Source: Rhodobacter sp. (GTDB lineage Bacteria; Pseudomonadota; Alphaproteobacteria; Rhodobacterales; Rhodobacteraceae). Taken from it: a DNA stretch of 64,000 nucleotides. How positions within the stretch are numbered: the first letter of the stretch is position 1; each line of letters opens with the position of its first letter. The stretch is taken from contig JAIYDJ010000079.1 in NCBI GenBank assembly GCA_027487575.1, positions 1 to 64,000 on the forward strand, written 5' to 3'. The translations under genes were made by a program, and so were the position numbers. The notes under the pieces were generated by a model. It saw only the letters and a list, made by a program, of their open reading frames with translations. It had not been told where the DNA came from and ran no database searches. Below are positions 1 through 8,604 of the stretch, piece after piece.

Positions 1-26
1 AAATTCTTTTTGAATCAACAGGTTAG

Positions 27-650
27 TTAAATAACTTGATACAAGATGTTGTGGACCGGCGCGAAGGAACGCCTATGCCATGGGGTCACCCCGAAATCCA
101 GAAGGGCGCGCAGATGCTGCGGGGTCGGATATCCCGCGTTCGACTGCCAGCCATAAAGGGGATATTGTTGCGCCAAATCCACCATGATCGCATCGCGCGC
201 CACCTTGGCCACGATCGACGCGGCGGCGATCGACATGCAGCACGCATCACCGCGCACCACCGCCTCGGCCCGGCACGGCAGCCCGACCGGCACCCGGTTG
301 CCATCGATGAAAGCCAGATCGGCGCGTGACAGGCCCGCCACGGCCCGCCGCATCGCCAGAAGCGACGCCTGCAGGATGTTCATCTGGTCGATTTCCTCGA
401 CCGAGGCATGGGCAATGCAGACCTCGGCCGTCGCGTGGATATCCGCCGCGATCCGCACGCGTTGCTGGGCGGTCAGAACCTTGCTGTCCGCCAGTCCCGA
501 CGGCACCCTTTCCGGGTCCAGCCGCACCGCCGCCGCCGTGACCGGCCCGGCAAGCGGCCCGCGTCCGACTTCATCGACCCCGACGACCCAAAACGCCCCC
601 GCGGAGATCGCGGTGGTCTCTCGGGTGAAATCGGGAAGGGGGTGCGCCAT
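27..650 (-). CDS. rnhB: Ribonuclease HII
   Basis: Endonuclease that nicks RNA-DNA hybrids 5' of ribonucleotides, for ribonucleotide excision and primer removal in the cytoplasm. The 207-residue product carries the type 2 RNase H signature DEVGRG at about residues 26-31, followed by GPLAGPV, a second acidic site in FIDGN, and the [14 protein letters not shown] helix with the last catalytic Asp. The reading frame stays open upstream to 746. I chose the ATG at 650 because family members begin only a few residues before the DEVGRG strand; the Shine-Dalgarno there is weak, so 746 stays possible. The C-terminus lies 26 bases from the window edge. Confidence 0.93.
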   Translation of the reverse strand: MAHPLPDFTRETTAISAGAFWVVGVDEVGRGPLAGPVTAAAVRLDPERVPSGLADSKVLTAQQRVRIAADIHATAEVCIAHASVEEIDQMNILQASLLAMRRAVAGLSRADLAFIDGNRVPVGLPCRAEAVVRGDACCMSIAAASIVAKVARDAIMVDLAQQYPLYGWQSNAGYPTPQHLRALLDFGVTPWHRRSFAPVHNILYQVI

Positions 651-794
651 GGCATCCCATAGCGCGACGGGGCGCGCGAAAAAAGACCGGAAAAAAGGGG
701 CGAAGGCTGCTCGATCCTCCGCCCCAGTGGGGATGCCGCTCTTCAAGGGGCGGCGGCATCCGGTCTGACACGGGGCCGCGCGGCCCCCCGAAGG

Positions 795-1370
795 TCAATC
801 GGGGCGTTCGTGGTACCCGCGCCCGCCGTCGCCGAACCGGAACCCGGCCGCGCGCAGGCAGCCTTCCGGATAGACCCGGTCGCGCTGCCCGTAAAACCGC
901 ACATCGCGGGCGCAATGCCTTGGCAGGCGGTCAATGCCATAGTCCTGCAGGCAGCTTTCGGGATAAACTGCCAGGTCCCGCCCGCCGTTGCCTTCGACGT
1001 CGATCTCGATGGCACAGGCCCCCGGAATGCGCGCCCGCCGCTTGGGTTCGGGGTAGGACGGCGAAGGATGCACCGGATGGTGGCGTTTCCACTCGGGCTT
1101 GCGATGATCGACCTGCACCGTGTCGCGGTCATCGGCAATCTCGCTTGCAATCACACCGACCACTCCGATCGCCGCCAGCGCCCGCAGCAAGTCGCGGTTG
1201 TCATCAGCCCGCGCCGGCATCATCGAGGCCAGAATCACCGACAGCGCAATCGCTCCCCCGACCAGAGCGGTCAGCAGCCCGCGCTGGGGGCGCACCGGCG
1301 GCACGGCCCGCGCCCGGCTTTCGTACAGCGTTTCGGCAAGAGTTTCGGACATCTTCGGCATGCGGGTCAT
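795..1370 (-). CDS. Exported or membrane protein of unknown function
   Basis: 191 residues. A perfect AGGAGG (1377-1382) lies 6 bases before the ATG at 1370, which fixes the start although the frame is open to 1406. A hydrophobic segment at residues 31-52 ending in an ARA-like cleavage site suggests a signal peptide or membrane anchor with an unusually long cytoplasmic lead. A second hydrophobic stretch follows at 61-78. The rest is polar and contains several cysteines in repeated contexts (YPESC, YPEGC, RHCARD), suggesting disulfide bonding outside the cytoplasm. I recognise no family. It is divergent from the small exported protein at 1561. Confidence 0.7.
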   Translation of the reverse strand: MTRMPKMSETLAETLYESRARAVPPVRPQRGLLTALVGGAIALSVILASMMPARADDNRDLLRALAAIGVVGVIASEIADDRDTVQVDHRKPEWKRHHPVHPSPSYPEPKRRARIPGACAIEIDVEGNGGRDLAVYPESCLQDYGIDRLPRHCARDVRFYGQRDRVYPEGCLRAAGFRFGDGGRGYHERPD

Positions 1371-1560
1371 CGTCGGCCTCCTGTGGGTTGGGGGTGTCGC
1401 CTGCACCGGGCAACCATCCTGGCCAAACCCTGGGGCAGCCCGCAGCCGCCGAGCAATAACGCGGCGACGCTATCGCATAGCAAGGCCCCGGATACCGCCG
1501 GATATTGAATAGCGGGGACGTCGGGCGCTAGATGGCACCACTGATCAAAGGAGTGTGCAG

Positions 1561-1845
1561 ATGATGCGCCTTGCCATGAGTCTCGCCATCGGGTTGGCCG
1601 TCGCCAGCCCGGCCGCGGCCGAGTGCTATGCAGATTACAAGGCCAAGCAGGACGATCCCCTGCGCCTGCACTACGGTGTGGCGCAAGTGTCGGACGGCAA
1701 CTGCTCGCCCGGCGGCGCGGAAGGCGAACTTGGCCCGAGGCTGGCGGGCGACGGCTGGACATTGCTGAACGTTCTGTCCACCTTCGGACCTGAAGGACTG
1801 GACGAAAGGAAAGCGAGTGCCGGAGCCTACTTCCTCCGCTACTGA
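1561..1845 (+). CDS. Small exported protein, unknown function
   Basis: 94 residues with an N-terminal signal peptide (hydrophobic core about residues 3-18, ending ASPAAA before the first Cys). AAAGGAG at 1547-1553 is 7 bases before the ATG at 1561. Two cysteines (ECYADY and DGNCSPG) could form a disulfide in the periplasm. The gene overlaps the next one by 29 bases, so the two are probably translationally coupled. I see no catalytic motif and cannot assign a function; similar short exported proteins occur in other Rhodobacteraceae as far as I recall. Confidence 0.75.
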   Translation: MMRLAMSLAIGLAVASPAAAECYADYKAKQDDPLRLHYGVAQVSDGNCSPGGAEGELGPRLAGDGWTLLNVLSTFGPEGLDERKASAGAYFLRY

Positions 1846-2521
1846 CAACCTGCGCGCGGGAAACCGCATCGTGGCCGGGGGCATCGCGGCGATTGTCGTG
1901 GTGCTGCTGGGGGCTGCGATCTTCCTGTTTCTAAGCCTGCCGGACGCCAACGCCTTCAACGCGCGGGTGGAACGGCTGTTCGTCGAGAATGACGACCTGC
2001 GCACCGGGGCAGAGATCAAGCTGCTGGAGATTCTCGCGCAGTCGGGCACGACCTTTGCCGAGGTGGTCAGCAGCTACAAATCGGTGATTTTCGTCCTGCT
2101 GGTGTTCTCGACGGCGCTTTTGCTCGCGGCGCTGGTGTTTCTGGTCACCATCATCGCGCTGAACCGCCGGATGTCAGCGATCCAGCGGTCGGGGATTCAG
2201 GTGTCGTCGCTGATGATCAGCCGCGAATCGCGGGCGGTCTACATCAACGACATGGAATTCGCCCTGACCGAGGCCGCGCTGGAAACCCTGTCGGTGCTGG
2301 CCGAGGCGCGGATGGACGACGAGGTTCTGACCGGGGCACAGATCGAAGGCGTCATTTCGGGGCGCGACGCCTCTGACTGCGACGAGGCGGCCGGGGCGAC
2401 CCGCGTCAAGCGCCTGCGCGACGCACTTGGCAACCAGTTGGTCAGCGAACTTCTGGTCAAGACGGTGGCCCGGCGCGGTTACATGCTGGCGGTCGGCAAG
2501 GACACCATCCGGATGCTGTAA
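1817..2521 (+). CDS. Membrane protein with C-terminal winged-helix-like domain
   Basis: 234 residues starting at a GTG inside the end of the preceding gene, with AAAGGA about 5 bases upstream. Two clear membrane segments lie at about residues 18-41 and 88-115, enclosing a short periplasmic loop. The C-terminal half (about 135-234) is soluble and resembles an OmpR/PhoB-type winged helix: a helical region (FALTEAALETLSVLAEA), then VKRLRDALGNQL and a closing hairpin RRGYMLAVG. This architecture recalls membrane-bound ToxR-like regulators, but with the DNA-binding-like domain at the C-terminus. Function is not known; DNA binding is inference from the fold-like pattern only. Confidence 0.72.
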   Translation: MPEPTSSATDNLRAGNRIVAGGIAAIVVVLLGAAIFLFLSLPDANAFNARVERLFVENDDLRTGAEIKLLEILAQSGTTFAEVVSSYKSVIFVLLVFSTALLLAALVFLVTIIALNRRMSAIQRSGIQVSSLMISRESRAVYINDMEFALTEAALETLSVLAEARMDDEVLTGAQIEGVISGRDASDCDEAAGATRVKRLRDALGNQLVSELLVKTVARRGYMLAVGKDTIRML

Positions 2522-2536
2522 GCCTGAAAGGCCCGG

Positions 2537-3538
2537 TCACTCGACCGCGGGTTCCAGCAGCATCACCTCGACCCGCCGGTTCGCCAGCCGTCCCGCTTCG
2601 GTGTCATTCGGCGCACGCGGGGACAGGAACCCCACGCCTTCGGCATCGACCTGCCGGGGGGGAACGTCGAATGCGGTCACCAGCCGGTCGCGCACGCTGC
2701 GCGCCCGTTCGCGGGACAGCGCGGTATTGGCCTCCAGACGCCCGGTCGCATCGGTATGCCCCACAAGCATGACCCGCGCCTGCGGATTGGCCTTCAGGAA
2801 AGCGGCAAGCTCGGCCAGCGCGGGAAAATCCCCTTCGGACAACGCCGCCGACCCCGTCTCGAACACCAGATCCGCCAGAACCTGCGCACCGCCCGTCCTG
2901 ATCCGGTCCGCCAACCCGCCAGCCGGGGCGGACAGCGCGACCTGGCCGGGCAGAACACCGCCTTCCGTCAGCGCCGGCGCCCGCTCGGCGCGACCCAGCG
3001 TTCCGGCCGACAACAGCACCTCGGGCAGGGGCGCCGCGTCCGATCCGACACGCGTCACCTGCACGAACCCCAGATCGACCGCGCGGCTGACGATCAGGCT
3101 CAGATATTCCGGCCCATCGGCTGTGCGCCGTTCGGCGGCCAGATAGCGGAAATCCCCCAGATCGACATGCATTTCAGGCTCTGGCAGCACATCGGTGCCA
3201 TAGCGAAAGTCGAACCCGCCACAGCCCACCGCCTCGCATTCGAAAAGGATCGTGAACCCCGCCCCCGTCACCTGATCGCGCAGCGGCGCGAGCAGTTGCA
3301 GCGTCGTCAACCCCGGGGCCTGAACCCGCCACGCCGTCTGCTGCAGCGCGCCTTCGGTCAGCTTGGCAGGCACCTCACCCGCCGCAAACGGCCCGACCGG
3401 CATCCGATAGCTCGTCAGCGCCTCGGCCCGGGTGCGGGTCTCATCGGCAGGGCCGGGAAACTTCAGCGTGATGGCAAAGGCGGGTCCGGTCAGGGCCAGC
3501 ATGCAAAGGATTGGGGCGAAAAGGATCGTGCGTTTCAA
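2537..3538 (-). CDS. OmpA-family outer membrane/peptidoglycan-binding protein
   Basis: 333 residues. The C-terminal third is an OmpA domain, with VFETGSAAL, LVGHTDATG and the conserved NTALSRERARSVRD helix that binds diaminopimelate of peptidoglycan. The N-terminus is a signal peptide ending TGPAFA. I place the start at the TTG at 3538 because it begins exactly at the signal peptide and lies 19 bases after the upstream GNAT gene. The frame is open to an ATG at 3601, but that would overlap the GNAT gene and put 21 extra residues before the signal. The region between signal and OmpA domain (about residues 25-210) matches nothing I recognise. Confidence 0.85.
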   Translation of the reverse strand: MKRTILFAPILCMLALTGPAFAITLKFPGPADETRTRAEALTSYRMPVGPFAAGEVPAKLTEGALQQTAWRVQAPGLTTLQLLAPLRDQVTGAGFTILFECEAVGCGGFDFRYGTDVLPEPEMHVDLGDFRYLAAERRTADGPEYLSLIVSRAVDLGFVQVTRVGSDAAPLPEVLLSAGTLGRAERAPALTEGGVLPGQVALSAPAGGLADRIRTGGAQVLADLVFETGSAALSEGDFPALAELAAFLKANPQARVMLVGHTDATGRLEANTALSRERARSVRDRLVTAFDVPPRQVDAEGVGFLSPRAPNDTEAGRLANRRVEVMLLEPAVE

Positions 3539-3557
3539 GTGCGGCCTCTTGGCGGGC

Positions 3558-4253
3558 TCATCGCTTTCGATAATGGTATGATCCCACAGCCTGCATCCCA
3601 AGGGAAGCGTAGAGCGTTATTGCAGGCACGTTGGCCCGCGTGACCGCCAGCGCAAGGGTGATGCCCCCCTGATCCAGCGTCCACCGTGCCGCGGCCTGCA
3701 GGATATGGTGCGCGGAACCCTGCCTGCGCCGCGCCGGCGTGATTTCCAGCGCGTGCAGCATCGCCGTCGTTCCGGCCAAAGCCACGAAGGCGACCCCCGC
3801 CGGACGGTCGGCCTGCCGCGCGAGAATTGCCACCTTGGGTACTGTCACCCGTTCCATCACCGCCAGCCGCGCCGCCCCGATCCCGCCTTCGGCCCACAGA
3901 TCGCGGGCAATGGCCAGCGGCGGCCAGTGGGGGAATGTGGTCATGTGCGGCGGTGGCGGCAGACCGGCTGCCGGGCAGGCATAGACCACCACCGGATCGA
4001 CCACCCTGTACCCCCGCGACGCCAGCGCTGCGTCAAGCACATCTTCGCCCTCGCGGATCAGGAACAGCGCCTCTTCGGGCATCGCGGCCTCAGCCATCAA
4101 AAGGTCGGCTTCGGTCCAATCGCCCTCGGCACTGGCCGCGGACACCCGCTTGCCGCCCCCAGCACCATCTCGGATCGCCCAGGGTCCGATCCGTTGCATG
4201 GCGGCAGGTGGCCAGGTCGCCTCCATCACCCGGGCAAGGTCAGGCGGCGTCAT
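3558..4253 (-). CDS. GNAT family N-acetyltransferase
   Basis: 231 residues with a GNAT acetyl-CoA-binding core in the last third: LEITPARRRQGSAHHI is motif A with the RRxGxA-type pyrophosphate loop, followed by the ALAVTRANVPAITLYASLG motif B region. The first half is an unusual GNAT-like lobe. The substrate is unknown. The ATG overlaps the stop of the upstream CinA-N gene by 4 bases (ATGA), and the OmpA-like gene follows 19 bases downstream, so the three are probably one operon. Confidence 0.85.
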   Translation of the reverse strand: MTPPDLARVMEATWPPAAMQRIGPWAIRDGAGGGKRVSAASAEGDWTEADLLMAEAAMPEEALFLIREGEDVLDAALASRGYRVVDPVVVYACPAAGLPPPPHMTTFPHWPPLAIARDLWAEGGIGAARLAVMERVTVPKVAILARQADRPAGVAFVALAGTTAMLHALEITPARRRQGSAHHILQAAARWTLDQGGITLALAVTRANVPAITLYASLGMQAVGSYHYRKR

Positions 4254-4969
4254 CCGAACAGCGCCACCAACCGCGCCATCGCCGTGTCAAGCCGCGCGGG
4301 GTCGGTCCCCCGGATCACCAGATTGGTGCCGAACACCCCCGCCTGATTGAACGGATAGGACCCCATCGACAGATCAGGATATTCTGCCGCCAGCGCGGCA
4401 AAGTCGCCTGCCACGTCGCCCTCTGCCCGCTCCACCCGCAAGGACTGGCTCAGCAGCGGCGCGCCTCCGGTCAGGCGCGGCAAAAGCCCGGCCAGCATCG
4501 CCTCGAAGATCCTTGGCACCCCGGCCATCACATGCACGTTGTCCAGACTGAATCCCGGCGCGACCGACACCGGATTTTCTATTAGAACCGCCCCGTCCGG
4601 GATCCGCGCCATCCGCTGGCGCGCCTCGTTGAAGGTCGATCCCATCCGATCGTAGTGCGCGCCCAGCAGAGCCATCGCATCGGCCCGGTGGGTGATCGCC
4701 ACCCCGAAGGCCACGGCGATGGCATCCGCGGTGATGTCGTCATGCGTCGGTCCGATGCCGCCGCTGGTGAACACATGGTCGAACCCCGCCCGCAACGCAT
4801 TCACCGCCGTCACGATCGCCGCCTGATCATCCGCCACCAGCCGCGCCTCGGCCAGCGTGATGCCATGCGCCGTCAGCGCGCCCGCCAGATGGTGCAGATT
4901 GCTGTCCCGCGTACGGCCCGACAGGATTTCATCGCCGATCACCAGCATCGCCGCCGTGGGGTTCGTCAT
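4250..4969 (-). CDS. CinA N-terminal/MoaB-like molybdopterin-binding domain protein
   Basis: 239 residues made only of the MoCF/CinA-N fold. GDEILSGRTRDSN near the N-terminus and SGGIGPTHDDIT about 60 residues later are the conserved loops of the competence/damage-inducible protein A N-domain. The C-terminal NMN deamidase domain of full-length CinA is absent, as in many short alphaproteobacterial homologues. In characterised full-length relatives the N-domain acts as an ADP-ribose pyrophosphatase. The ATG at 4969 is preceded by GGAAGGA in the AAGGACGCAGG context. It is the first gene of an operon with the GNAT and OmpA-like genes and is divergent from map. Confidence 0.85.
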   Translation of the reverse strand: MTNPTAAMLVIGDEILSGRTRDSNLHHLAGALTAHGITLAEARLVADDQAAIVTAVNALRAGFDHVFTSGGIGPTHDDITADAIAVAFGVAITHRADAMALLGAHYDRMGSTFNEARQRMARIPDGAVLIENPVSVAPGFSLDNVHVMAGVPRIFEAMLAGLLPRLTGGAPLLSQSLRVERAEGDVAGDFAALAAEYPDLSMGSYPFNQAGVFGTNLVIRGTDPARLDTAMARLVALFG

Positions 4970-5074
4970 CCTGCGTCCTTCCGCGTTGCATCGGACCGGG
5001 TATAGGCCGCGCGGCCGCCTCTGGCAAACGGCGCGCACATCTTCTATCTTGCAGGCGTTAAATGGAGACGGACT

Positions 5075-5941
5075 TTGGAACAGATACGCGGACGCGTGAC
5101 CCGGGACGGCATTCGCATCTACGAGGATGCGGATTTTGCGGGCATGCGCGCGGCCGGACAGATTGCCGCCGCCATCCTCGATTCCGTCGGCGCGCTGGTG
5201 CGTCCGGGGGCCACGACGCGCGGGATCGACGATTTCATCCGCGGTGAAATCGCCCGGCACGGCGCAACCTCGGCCACCATCGGCTACAAGGGGTACCAGC
5301 ACGCCTCATGCATTTCGGTCAACCATGTGGTCTGCCACGGCATTCCCGGCGCGCCGATTCCGAAAAGCGGGTCCGAGACGATTTCGAAAGACCTGGAAAA
5401 GCGGCGCGCCGATGACAGCCTTTACGATGGCGACATCCTGAACATCGACGTGACCGTGGTATTTGACGGCTGGTTCGGTGACAACAGCCGGATGTACGTC
5501 GCCGGGCGCGCCGACCCAAAGGCGGAACGGCTGATCAAGGTGACGCATGACGCGCTGATGGCGGGCATTGCGGCGGTCAAGCCCGGCAACACTTTTGGCG
5601 ACATAGGCCACGCCATCCAGTCCCATGTCGAGGCGCATCGCATGTCGGTCGTGCGGGACTTCTGCGGTCATGGTCTGGGCCGAGTGTTCCACGCCCCGCC
5701 GAACGTGCTGCACTACGGACGCGCCGGGTCCGGTGCGGTGCTGGAGGAGGGAATGTTCTTCACCATCGAACCGATGGTGAACCTGGGACGCCCCGAGACG
5801 AAGATCCTTGGCGATGACTGGACGGCAGTCACCCGCGACAAGACGCTGTCGGCCCAGTATGAACATTCGGTCGGCGTCACCGCCACGGGGTGCGAGCTGT
5901 TCACCGCCTCGCCCACCGGGGCTTTCTTCAGGCCGGTCTGA
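5075..5941 (+). CDS. map: Type I methionine aminopeptidase
   Basis: 288-residue metalloprotease that removes N-terminal Met from nascent proteins. Metal ligands are visible: Asp in NIDVTVVFDG, Asp in FGDNS, His in CGHGLG, Glu in TIEPM and Glu in QYEHSVG. The start is a TTG with GGAG about 7 bases upstream; the nearby ATG at 5062 is in another frame. Between HGIPG and YDGDILNID there is an insertion of roughly 23 residues, rich in Lys, Glu and Asp, that I do not remember in other type I enzymes. Its last 14 bases overlap the convergent FAD oxidase gene. Confidence 0.95.
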   Translation: MEQIRGRVTRDGIRIYEDADFAGMRAAGQIAAAILDSVGALVRPGATTRGIDDFIRGEIARHGATSATIGYKGYQHASCISVNHVVCHGIPGAPIPKSGSETISKDLEKRRADDSLYDGDILNIDVTVVFDGWFGDNSRMYVAGRADPKAERLIKVTHDALMAGIAAVKPGNTFGDIGHAIQSHVEAHRMSVVRDFCGHGLGRVFHAPPNVLHYGRAGSGAVLEEGMFFTIEPMVNLGRPETKILGDDWTAVTRDKTLSAQYEHSVGVTATGCELFTASPTGAFFRPV

Positions 5942-7010
5942 CGCGCAGCATATCCACCCGGAAGTCGTCCGGAATGCCATCGCGGCCGTCCAGCACCAGA
6001 TCGGCCATGACTTCGGCGATCTTGGGGGCCATGCCGAAACCGATCTTGAAGCCGCCATTGGCGATGAACTGACCCGCACGCCCCGGCCAGGGGCCAAGCA
6101 CCGGCGCGCGGGATGCGGCGCGTGGCCGCAGCCCGGCCCACCTTTCCAGCACGGCCGCGCCGCGCAGGACGGGCAACGCCGCCACCGCCCGCTGATGCAG
6201 CATGTCCAGTTGGGCGTCCGTGCTGTCGGCCACCTCCCAGCGGTTTTCCGATGTCGATCCCACCGCCACGGTGCCGTCGCCATGCGGCACGATGTGCAGA
6301 CCGTCGACAAAGAGTTGCGGCGCCATTCCCGCATCATGGGCCAGAACCAGCGCCTGACCCTTTATCCCGCCCCCTGCCGAACCGCCCAAGGCCGCCGACA
6401 GGTCGGCCAGTCCTGCCACCCCGGTGGCCCAAACCACCGCGCCCCGATCCGACGCGTCTCGGTCCGGCGCGTCCAGATCCGGCGCGTCACCGACGATCAC
6501 CTCTCCTCCGCGCGACCGGATCGCCCCGACCAGCGCCGCCAGCGCTCGCCGCGGGTTGATCCGGGCCGTCAGCGTGTCCTGCACCAGCCATCCCGACGCA
6601 CTTGCAGGCTCCCACGCCGCCCCCATCGCCGGAACCAGGCGCCATTCGGCCATTCCGCGCCAAAGGGTCGCCGCCCCTTCCGCCCGCATCCGCGCCTGTA
6701 CCACTGCTTCCGCATCCGAAAGGGGCTGCAAGCGTCCCGTCCGCGCGTAGCCGACACTCAATCCGGATGCCGCCTCCACCTGCCGCCACCAGCCTTCGGC
6801 CATCAGAAGGCTGTCCAGTTGGAACGCCTTCTTGCCGTTCCACTGTTCCGGCACATGCGGGGCCAGCGCGCCGACCACGCCACCCGAGGCACCTGCCCCC
6901 ACCGCCACCGACTCGATCACCTGCACCCGCGCGCCGCGCCGGGCCGCTGCCCAGGCAACCGAAAGGCCAAGGATGCCCGCCCCCCGTACTGTCAGATCGA
7001 CCCTTGCCAT
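5928..7010 (-). CDS. FAD-dependent DAO-family oxidase, MnmC(o)/ThiO-like
   Basis: 360 residues with an N-terminal FAD-binding motif slightly degenerate from GxGxxG (VRGAGILGLSVAW) and the DAO-family GASGGVVGALAP loop. The C-terminus has FIANGGFKIGFGMAPK, the usual flavin-contacting glycine loop. Family members oxidise amines or N-substituted glycines. It is divergent from mnmD with only 47 bases between the start codons. In Escherichia coli MnmC these two activities are fused, so a plausible job is oxidative removal of carboxymethyl from cmnm5(s2)U34 of tRNA. ThiO-like glycine oxidase activity is the alternative; there are no thiamine genes nearby. Confidence 0.8.
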   Translation of the reverse strand: MARVDLTVRGAGILGLSVAWAAARRGARVQVIESVAVGAGASGGVVGALAPHVPEQWNGKKAFQLDSLLMAEGWWRQVEAASGLSVGYARTGRLQPLSDAEAVVQARMRAEGAATLWRGMAEWRLVPAMGAAWEPASASGWLVQDTLTARINPRRALAALVGAIRSRGGEVIVGDAPDLDAPDRDASDRGAVVWATGVAGLADLSAALGGSAGGGIKGQALVLAHDAGMAPQLFVDGLHIVPHGDGTVAVGSTSENRWEVADSTDAQLDMLHQRAVAALPVLRGAAVLERWAGLRPRAASRAPVLGPWPGRAGQFIANGGFKIGFGMAPKIAEVMADLVLDGRDGIPDDFRVDMLRVRPA

Positions 7011-7057
7011 TGCGCCCGCCGTTCCCCATGGTCCGCCCGACCAAAGGGTTACGGCAA

Positions 7058-7744
7058 ATGACGTGCGGCGAACAGGGCGGGGAGGTCGGGGGCGGGGTTA
7101 CCTGGCGCGACGAGGCGATCCCCGTCTCGATCAGGTTCGATGACCCCTATTTCAGCCTGGCCGACGGCCTTGCCGAAACCCGCCACGTCTTTCTTGCGGG
7201 CAACGGCCTGCCCGCCCGCTTCCGTCCCGGTTTCCACATCGGTGAACTTGGCTTCGGCACCGGGCTGAACCTGATGGCGGCTGTTCTGGCATGGCGCGCG
7301 TCCGGCACGCCCGGGCCCCTGCGCTTTACCAGTTTCGAGGCTTATCCCCTGGATGCATCCGACATGGCCCGCGCCCTGACCGCCTTCCCCGAAGCCCGCG
7401 CCATCGCCGACCCGATCCTGGCGCAATGGGAAAAGAGCGCGGCGATCCGCCTGCCGGACCTGCACGCCGACATCATCCTGGGCGACGCGCGCGAAACGCT
7501 GACCCGCTGGCAGGGAATTGCCGACGCGTGGTTTCTGGACGGCTTCGCGCCCGCGAAGAACCCCGAACTCTGGTCGCCCGCGCTGATGACCGACGTCGCC
7601 CGGCACACGGCATCGGACGGGACTTTCGCCACCTATACCGCCGCGGGCCATGTGCGCCGCGCCCTGACCGATGCAGGCTTCACCGTCACCCGCCACCCCG
7701 GCCACGGCCGCAAACGGCACATGACCGCAGGTGTCAAGGCATGA
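7058..7744 (+). CDS. mnmD: tRNA 5-methylaminomethyl-2-thiouridine methyltransferase MnmD
   Basis: 228-residue Rossmann methyltransferase of the DUF752/MnmD family. GELGFGTGLN is the SAM-binding loop and FLDGFAPAKNPELW is the family signature around the active site. It methylates nm5(s2)U34 to mnm5(s2)U34 in the tRNA wobble position. I chose the ATG at 7058, preceded by AAAGGG; an in-frame ATG at 7028 would add ten residues. Its stop overlaps the start of the first DMT transporter by four bases (ATGA), so the methyltransferase leads a three-gene operon. Confidence 0.92.
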   Translation: MTCGEQGGEVGGGVTWRDEAIPVSIRFDDPYFSLADGLAETRHVFLAGNGLPARFRPGFHIGELGFGTGLNLMAAVLAWRASGTPGPLRFTSFEAYPLDASDMARALTAFPEARAIADPILAQWEKSAAIRLPDLHADIILGDARETLTRWQGIADAWFLDGFAPAKNPELWSPALMTDVARHTASDGTFATYTAAGHVRRALTDAGFTVTRHPGHGRKRHMTAGVKA

Positions 7745-8604
7745 GCAGCAATCCCACCCGTGGCATCTGGCTGATGATCGCCGCCGTTGCGGCTTTCGCG
7801 GCGCAGGACGGGTTTTCGCGCTATCTTGCGGGCGAATACAACACGCTGATGGTGGTGATGATCCGCTATTGGGTCTTTGCCGCCTTTGTCACAGTGCTGG
7901 CGCTGCGCCGTCCCGAAGGGTTGCGCGCCGCCGTCGCGTCGCGCCGCCTTGGCGCGCATGTGCTGCGCGGCGCGCTTCTGGTGACAGAGGTCTGCGTGAT
8001 CGTCTACGGCTACACGCTGATCGGCCTGATCGAAAGCCACGCGGTCTTTGCCATCTGCCCGCTGCTGATCGCCGCGCTGTCGGGTCCGATGCTGGGCGAG
8101 AAGGTTGGTCTGATGCGGTGGCTTGCCATCGGCGCGGGGCTGATCGGTGTCCTGATCATCCTGCGCCCCGGCACCGGCGTGTTTTCCCCGGCGGCGCTGC
8201 TGCCGCTCGCGTCAGCCTTGATGTTTGCGCTGTATTCAGTGCTGACCCGGCTGACCACGCGCGACGAGCCGACATTCCCGGCCTTCTTCTGGCCCGGCGT
8301 GCTCGGCGCCGGGCTGATGACAGGTATCGGCCTGCCAAACTGGGAACCCATCGCCCTTTCGGACTACGCTCCGCTGGCAATCTACGGCGCGCTGGCCGTG
8401 CTTTCACACTGGCTGTTGCTGAAGTGCTACGAGGCGACAGAGGCCGCGCGCGTGCAGCCCTATGCCTATCTGCAGATCGTCTTCGTCTCGGTCATCGGAC
8501 TGACGATCTACGACGAAACCCTGGCGCCCGCCGTGATCATCGGGACGGCGGTCATCGTCGCTGCCGGGCTGTTCGCACTGTGGCAGGAACGAAAACCCGC
8601 ATGA
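7741..8604 (+). CDS. DMT superfamily (EamA) transporter, first of tandem pair
   Basis: 287 residues with about ten hydrophobic segments and two EamA repeats, so an inner-membrane exporter of small metabolites. The N-terminal half has the LGEKVG motif after TM4, typical of EamA halves. It is strongly similar to the next gene along its whole length: the segments around MVVMIR, GLRAA, EVCV, SHAVFA and LLIAALSGP align directly. It overlaps both mnmD upstream and the paralogue downstream by four bases. The substrate cannot be told from sequence. Confidence 0.88.
   Translation: MSSNPTRGIWLMIAAVAAFAAQDGFSRYLAGEYNTLMVVMIRYWVFAAFVTVLALRRPEGLRAAVASRRLGAHVLRGALLVTEVCVIVYGYTLIGLIESHAVFAICPLLIAALSGPMLGEKVGLMRWLAIGAGLIGVLIILRPGTGVFSPAALLPLASALMFALYSVLTRLTTRDEPTFPAFFWPGVLGAGLMTGIGLPNWEPIALSDYAPLAIYGALAVLSHWLLLKCYEATEAARVQPYAYLQIVFVSVIGLTIYDETLAPAVIIGTAVIVAAGLFALWQERKPA

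Noticed and set aside
5062-5247. ATG at 5062 as the start of methionine aminopeptidase
   Set aside because: It is in another frame; the true frame starts with TTG at 5075.
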